Shown one piece after another: positions 7,121-10,056 of a stretch of 10,056 nucleotides of DNA (positions within the stretch are counted from its first letter, which is position 1; every line of letters begins with the position of its first letter). The stretch is from positions 1-10,056 of the forward strand of contig CAJUBQ010000137.1 of assembly GCA_910584595.1 (NCBI GenBank), read 5' to 3'. Under the pieces are notes generated by a model, which worked only from the letters and a program-made list of their open reading frames with translations, had not been told where the DNA came from and searched no databases. The position numbers and the translations under genes are program-made. The stretch is from an uncultured Eubacterium sp. (lineage in GTDB: Bacteria; Bacillota; Clostridia; Lachnospirales; Lachnospiraceae).

Positions 7121-7465
7121 CTAAAAATTTCTTCCGTTCCAACCCCATTTATAGCATTCCTCGTATTTAACATAAATGCAGTCTTTTTTAATCTGAAGTT
7201 CTGTTTCATATATTTCACAAATCCTTTTTGTCATTCCGTCAAGGCAATTCTCCGGGATGCTGCCAAAAACTTTAATTTCTATCATAGCTGCCGGCTGTGC
7301 TTTTGCTCCTCCGAAATATAAATTACAATTATCTGTAAATTCCAGCATAAGCCATTCTTCCGACTTTCCCGGAATCATGGTGATTGCGTTGCCGAGCTTT
7401 TCTTTTACCGAGTCCTTCTGCTGCTCTGTCATTGGAATACTCACTCTAGAATTTATAAATGGCAT
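7121..7465 (-). CDS. MIF-family tautomerase (phenylpyruvate/dopachrome tautomerase-like)
   Basis: The protein is 114 residues, as usual for the MIF fold. It begins MPFINSRVSIP, so Pro2 becomes the N-terminal catalytic base after Met removal. Further matches to MIF are IPGKSEEWLMLEF (Lys33 at the position of MIF Lys32), NLYFGGAKAQPAAMIEIKVFG, and the C-terminal CIYVKYEECYKWGWNGRNF. Family members form trimers and interconvert keto and enol forms of substrates such as phenylpyruvate; the physiological substrate here is unknown. The ATG at 7465 is fixed by AGGAGG 6 bases upstream and by the need for Pro directly after Met; starting upstream would bury the proline. The stop of the VOC gene overlaps the ribosome site, leaving 11 bases between the genes, which implies coupled translation. 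Confidence 0.88.
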   Translation of the reverse strand: MPFINSRVSIPMTEQQKDSVKEKLGNAITMIPGKSEEWLMLEFTDNCNLYFGGAKAQPAAMIEIKVFGSIPENCLDGMTKRICEIYETELQIKKDCIYVKYEECYKWGWNGRNF

Positions 7466-7476
7466 AACTTTCCTCC

Positions 7477-8058
7477 TCAATCTCCTATATCTGTATGTCC
7501 CTGCTCAAACTCCCACTGAAGACCATATTTATCAATAAAGTAAAAATATTTTGTATTTCCTAAAATATCTGCTGCCTTCTGTTTTGCCTGCATATCATTT
7601 TCTTTTTCCTTATCAAAATAATAGAATTCAGATGGCTCTGTTTTACTGATCTGGTATACCTTATAATCCTGTGTCGTATTAATCAGCGTAACGTCAGGCT
7701 GCGCCTTTATATATTCAAAAGCTTCTTCAATATTGGTTATTTTCAGCGCAACATGTCTTGCTCCGCTGACATCATTTGCTGCAAATATAAACGGTTCCTT
7801 CCGCCCCTCCGGTCTGTGGTAACACATGATCTCCAGCGTAAGACGGGTTCCCGGCACATCCATGAATCCGATGGAAACATCGCCCTCCTCTGCTTCCTTA
7901 ATAAAACCTCCCGCCTGAAAAAAACCTTTATTTTTCCAGTGAGGAATATGCTGATTTGGAACTGCACCTAATATCCTTTCGTAATATGCAAATGCTTCTT
8001 CCACATCATCCACAAAAATACATACATGTGATAATCCTATAAAAACTGGTTTTTCCAT
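7477..8058 (-). CDS. VOC-superfamily (glyoxalase/dioxygenase-fold) protein
   Basis: The 193-residue protein carries one VOC unit made of two beta-alpha-beta halves. Metal-ligand candidates fall in the expected places: His11 (LSHVCIFV), Glu76 (TRLTLEIM), His102 (GARHVALKI) and Glu183 (LQWEFEQG). The first half has the classic DDVEEAFAYYERILGA. An insert of about 35 residues (130-167, charged and Lys/Glu-rich) lengthens the second half compared with a minimal 120-130-residue VOC protein. The family includes glyoxalase I, epimerases, extradiol dioxygenases and resistance proteins, so the reaction cannot be named. Translation starts at the ATG at 8058 behind TAGGAG. It is tightly linked to the downstream tautomerase, so the two may act on the same keto/enol or aromatic metabolite. 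Confidence 0.85.
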   Translation of the reverse strand: MEKPVFIGLSHVCIFVDDVEEAFAYYERILGAVPNQHIPHWKNKGFFQAGGFIKEAEEGDVSIGFMDVPGTRLTLEIMCYHRPEGRKEPFIFAANDVSGARHVALKITNIEEAFEYIKAQPDVTLINTTQDYKVYQISKTEPSEFYYFDKEKENDMQAKQKAADILGNTKYFYFIDKYGLQWEFEQGHTDIGD

Positions 8059-8073
8059 TTCAACGCTCCTATC

Positions 8074-8091
8074 TGTCTGCTTTGGCAGACA
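8074..8091. repeat. Perfect 7-bp stem hairpin before the VOC gene
   Basis: TGTCTGC (8074-8080) and GCAGACA (8085-8091) form a perfect stem with a 4-base loop, about 15 bases upstream of the VOC start. In the direction of the genes no T-run follows, so it should not terminate transcription; it may act as an RNA-processing or stability element. On the other strand it is followed by T-rich sequence but there is no gene to serve. Confidence 0.4.
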
Positions 8092-8110
8092 TTTCCTTTT
8101 TTATTCTCTG

Positions 8111-8305
8111 CTATTTTAACAATCCGTGATCCCTCGCCAGATTCTCTATGCTCCTGTCATATGTAGCCTCAGCTTCTTTTGAAAAGAAACAGGCAGGAAC
8201 TCCTTCGTCATGATCACGGTGATGCGCAACACAGGCGCAACATTTCCCATGATTCGTGCAATCGTACGTACAAGGGCATGGGCTTTTGTTTTCACAAGTG
8301 TTCAT
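8111..8305 (-). CDS. Small Cys-rich protein (DUF6485-like)
   Basis: The protein has 64 residues with eight cysteines: C4, C10, C12, C16, C22, C23, C25 and C39. The core NHGKCCACVAHHRDH...VPACFF matches the pattern of small clostridial Cys/His proteins grouped as DUF6485, which probably bind a metal or an iron-sulfur centre; no function is established. The C-terminal third (EAEATYDRSIENLARDHGLL) is helical. The ATG at 8305 has AAGGAG 6 bases upstream and is preferred over the upstream in-frame start at 8326. It lies 52 bases upstream of the VOC gene, with a hairpin between, and may be the first gene of a Cys-rich/VOC/tautomerase transcript. Confidence 0.75.
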   Translation of the reverse strand: MNTCENKSPCPCTYDCTNHGKCCACVAHHRDHDEGVPACFFSKEAEATYDRSIENLARDHGLLK

Positions 8306-8386
8306 AATTTTCTCCTTTCTGCTCAAAAATCAACTGACATATCATCAACCGTTATTGCTACTCTCATTTCACCATATTACTATAAC

Positions 8387-8413
8387 AAAAAAAACCACTA
8401 AAAAAGTGGTTTT
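8387..8413 (-). terminator. Rho-independent terminator (leftward)
   Basis: AAAACCACT (8391-8399) and AGTGGTTTT (8405-8413) pair perfectly over 9 bp with a 5-base loop. On the minus strand the hairpin runs into eight T's (8394-8387). It would end transcription of the MarR/GNAT-cupin operon and insulate the Cys-rich gene. Confidence 0.8.
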
Positions 8414-8522
8414 AGCATATTTGGTCGTTTTTTAGGTATAATTGGTTAATATTGTGGGCAGTAATACCGTCAATCACGCTCCGGTCATACAGGTCAATGA
8501 TACTGCAGTTATAGCGCACATC
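8414..8522 (-). pseudogene. Remnant of an IS3-type transposase (integrase core fragment)
   Basis: From 8522 leftward the frame reads DVRYNCSIIDLYDRSVIDGI and then TAHNIN, which resembles the integrase-core strand of IS3-family OrfB transposases in clostridia (Y-x-C-S-I-I-D-L-Y-D-R-S-V-I). After about 26 residues the resemblance fades and the frame meets a stop near 8414. There is no start, no flanking transposase sequence and no inverted ends, so it is a dead fragment. The call rests on one short stretch. Confidence 0.45.
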
Positions 8523-8579
8523 TCATTTATTTCATAACATTTAGTTTTCAGACACACCCTAATAATATTAGTTTAATCA

Positions 8580-9341
8580 TTAAAGATAATCTTCTCTGGG
8601 CGGTGTAAAAACATCAACTACCTCGCCGCCTTCAATGACATTAAAAGAATGTATCTGATTGCCGGGAATGGAATATGTATCGCCTTCATTCAGTTCATAC
8701 TTCCCCGAAATTACATATCCGCTTTGTTCATTAGGATGTTGATGAGGTGAGGCATAATTCCCTATGACATAGTTCATTTTTGTAACCTGCGATTTCCTGC
8801 CTACTGCAAGAGAATCTAATGAAACACCTTTAAAAACTTTCTTTACGGCATCCTTTTTCTTTACTACTATCTTCATATTACCTGTACTTTCTTTCTTATA
8901 TTCAAAGGCAATATCACCTCTGATATATTCATAATTTTCAAGTTTAATTTCTTTAAAACCATATTTTTTATAGATATGAAGGGCCGGCTTCAATTTGCTG
9001 TTTGAGAGAATGAAAAGTCTTTCTGCACCATGATTTAACGCCCATTTCATCGCTTCTTCAAATACCGCACTTCCAGCACCTTTATGCGGAATATTTTTAT
9101 TTGAACCAAGCTTGCATATTTCCCATGTCGTACCTTCCATCGGTATTGCCATACATGTTGCCAATGCTACATCGTTTTCAACAGCAAAAAATATCATAGC
9201 TCCTGCTTCTATTTTTTCATCAATTTTCTCAAATGTTTCTTTGTCGTGTTCTTCCAAAAATCCAAAATTTGAAACTATCCAATCAGTATTAAAATTGATA
9301 AAATCTTGTCTATATCTTTCTTCAAACGGGATAACCTTCAT
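8580..9341 (-). CDS. GNAT N-acetyltransferase fused to a shortened cupin domain
   Basis: The protein is 253 residues. Residues 1-150 are a GNAT domain: IFFAVENDVALATCMAIP, the acetyl-CoA loop IPHKGAGSAVFEEAM (about 84-98), and the tail LKPALHIYKKYGFKEI. Residues 156-253 are a cupin with motif 1 SPHQHPNEQSGYVISG (H200, H202, E205) and motif 2 GDTYSIPGNQIHSFNV (H231), so a metal site is kept. The segment between the motifs is only KYELNE, roughly ten residues shorter than in similar cupins. The ATG at 9341 lies 5 bases after the marR stop, with AAGAGG inside the end of marR, implying coupled translation; an upstream in-frame start at 9395 overlaps marR and lacks a better site. An internal ATG at residue 156 could produce the cupin alone. 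The substrate is unknown. Confidence 0.85.
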   Translation of the reverse strand: MKVIPFEERYRQDFINFNTDWIVSNFGFLEEHDKETFEKIDEKIEAGAMIFFAVENDVALATCMAIPMEGTTWEICKLGSNKNIPHKGAGSAVFEEAMKWALNHGAERLFILSNSKLKPALHIYKKYGFKEIKLENYEYIRGDIAFEYKKESTGNMKIVVKKKDAVKKVFKGVSLDSLAVGRKSQVTKMNYVIGNYASPHQHPNEQSGYVISGKYELNEGDTYSIPGNQIHSFNVIEGGEVVDVFTPPREDYL

Positions 9342-9346
9342 ATGTT

Positions 9347-9784
9347 TTATACCTCTTTTCCTAAAATTAAAATTACCGTGTTCAACGCATCGCATAACTC
9401 TTCACATTCATCAGAACTTAAACCACTTATTTTTGTTCTGATTTGATTATCTGTTACAGTAATCAATCTTTCTGTTTCCAAAATTCCCTTTTCTGTCAGT
9501 GCAATATATGTTGCTCTTTTATCCTCGTCCGATTTAGCTTTCTCTATGAGTCCGTTACTATAAAAACGTTTCATGAGCCTGCTTAAATAACTTTTGTCTA
9601 TATGCAAGCTTTTTGCAATATTGCTTTGAATACATTTTTCATGTGTCTTAATTTCAAATAAAATTCTTGTTTCTACTATTGAATATTCTGTGTCAAAATA
9701 ATCTGAATCCAAAAAGCCCATACTTACCGTATAAAAGCGGTTGAATCTTCTTATTTCATTAATAGTTTTATCGATTCCGCTCAT
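9347..9784 (-). CDS. MarR-family transcriptional regulator
   Basis: The 145-residue protein has the typical MarR plan: an N-terminal dimer helix, then a winged helix at about 38-105 with IAKSLHIDKSYLSRLMKRFY as the helix-turn-helix and SDEDKRATYIALTEKG as the wing (conserved D-x-D-K-R and LTEKG), then C-terminal dimer helices. The DKSYLSRL recognition helix is like that of MarR domains often found fused to GNAT enzymes. Here the GNAT protein is a separate gene immediately downstream. The ATG at 9784 is chosen because GGAGG sits 4-5 bases upstream; the in-frame ATG at 9802 has no ribosome site. Two operator-like sites flank its own promoter, so it most likely represses itself and the acetyltransferase-cupin. 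Confidence 0.9.
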   Translation of the reverse strand: MSGIDKTINEIRRFNRFYTVSMGFLDSDYFDTEYSIVETRILFEIKTHEKCIQSNIAKSLHIDKSYLSRLMKRFYSNGLIEKAKSDEDKRATYIALTEKGILETERLITVTDNQIRTKISGLSSDECEELCDALNTVILILGKEV

Positions 9785-9807
9785 ATTACCTCCTTCACTC
9801 ATTATAG

Positions 9808-9835
9808 TTGATATCGTCCACTTACTAAGTATATT
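9808..9835 (+). promoter_or_regulatory. Possible divergent rightward promoter
   Basis: Plus-strand TTGATA (9808-9813), 16-base spacer, TATATT (9830-9835). It arises partly from the symmetry of the operator region. Transcription would start near 9842 and run about 200 bases to the hairpin at 10005-10043. The path holds no ORF with a ribosome site. Confidence 0.4.
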
Positions 9836-9856
9836 TTATTTAGTGGACAATATCAA
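9828..9856 (-). promoter_or_regulatory. Promoter of the marR / GNAT-cupin operon
   Basis: Minus-strand TTGATA (9856-9851), 17-base spacer, TATACT (9833-9828). The -35 box lies inside the right operator-like site and transcription would start within the left one near 9821, giving a leader of about 37 bases. Confidence 0.7.
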
Positions 9857-9968
9857 CTATTTTCTTAAATATAATTAATCAACCACGATTTCTGTCAGAA
9901 TCTGACTATTCCATTACAATGCTGATGATGAACAGAATCACCGATTAAATCAGTTTCCGACCTGCTCA

Positions 9969-10000
9969 TAATTTCATCAGACAAAAAACTGGTGAAATTA
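9969..10000. repeat. 12-bp stem hairpin
   Basis: TAATTTCATCAG (9969-9980) pairs with CTGGTGAAATTA (9989-10000) apart from one G-T wobble, with an 8-base A-rich loop. It lies just before the terminator-like hairpin and would be part of any rightward transcript from the marR region. Confidence 0.5.
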
Positions 10001-10004
10001 AAAT

Positions 10005-10043
10005 GGGGCTGTCGCACTAAGTGATTAGTGCGCAGCTCCTTTT
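10005..10043 (+). terminator. Strong hairpin, terminator-like, possibly bidirectional
   Basis: GGGGCTG plus CGCACTAA (10005-10020, with one bulged T) pairs with TTAGTGCG plus CAGCTCC (10025-10039) around a GTGA loop, followed by TTTT (10040-10043). On the minus strand it is followed by a weaker T-rich tract (ATTTTAATTT), so it may also end a leftward gene beyond the right edge. No plus-strand gene precedes it here. Confidence 0.65.
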
Positions 10044-10056
10044 CTATGCAAAAAAT

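Larger units (their letters stand above)
9804..9860. promoter_or_regulatory. Pair of inverted 19-bp MarR operator-like sites
   Basis: The 19-mers at 9804-9822 and 9842-9860 are inverted copies of each other with a single mismatch, separated by 19 bases. Each is itself a partial palindrome (TAGTTGA-N5-TCCACT), as expected for a MarR dimer site. One covers the marR -35 box, the other the expected start of transcription. Confidence 0.75.

Noticed and set aside
7477..8305. VOC and Cys-rich genes as an antibiotic-resistance cassette
   Set aside because: VOC proteins have too many roles, and no residues specific to bleomycin or fosfomycin resistance proteins stand out.
1..10056. CRISPR array, tRNA or rRNA genes, complete insertion sequence
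   Set aside because: No regularly spaced repeats, no cloverleaf-like or rRNA-like sequence, and no intact transposase with terminal repeats were seen.

Overview
All convincing genes lie on the minus strand, so the window is read from right to left. The DNA is AT-rich, ribosome-binding sites are strong AGGAGG-type, and gene spacing is tight. The gene families are a LytS-type membrane sensor fused to a SpoIIE phosphatase, a STAS anti-anti-sigma factor, a CPBP membrane protein, starch-binding modules and a small Cys-rich protein of the DUF6485 kind. Together these suggest a low-GC Gram-positive anaerobe of the Clostridia, probably Lachnospiraceae. This placement is inferred from gene content and style only.

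Right end (8391-10056): a marR gene is followed 5 bases later by a GNAT acetyltransferase fused to a cupin. The marR promoter is flanked by two 19-bp inverted operator-like sites, and a second promoter faces right. The rightward path ends at a strong hairpin (10005-10043). Downstream of the pair lie a short remnant of an IS3-type transposase and a terminator (8387-8413).

Centre-right (6769-8305): a small Cys-rich protein, a VOC (glyoxalase-fold) protein and a MIF-like tautomerase follow one another, the last two separated by 11 bases. They are followed by a decayed gene with one frameshift and two in-frame stops.

Centre (2525-6754): this is the most interesting block. Three adjacent genes encode a PAS domain joined to a CPBP (CAAX-protease-like) membrane protein, a STAS anti-anti-sigma factor, and a 938-residue membrane sensor. 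The sensor carries both a SpoIIE-type phosphatase and an RsbW-type kinase domain. Together they form a nearly self-contained partner-switching circuit: one membrane protein could both phosphorylate and dephosphorylate the STAS protein, while the CPBP protein adds a sensor and a possible protease. No sigma factor or other output is visible.

Left (1-2413): a secreted-type protein with two starch-binding modules and no catalytic domain has a strong promoter directly abutting its first usable ATG, and a stop codon in what looks like its lost signal-peptide start. Next come an autoregulated TetR-type repressor with a near-consensus promoter and palindromic candidate operators, and the start of a metallo-beta-lactamase-fold hydrolase that runs off the left edge.
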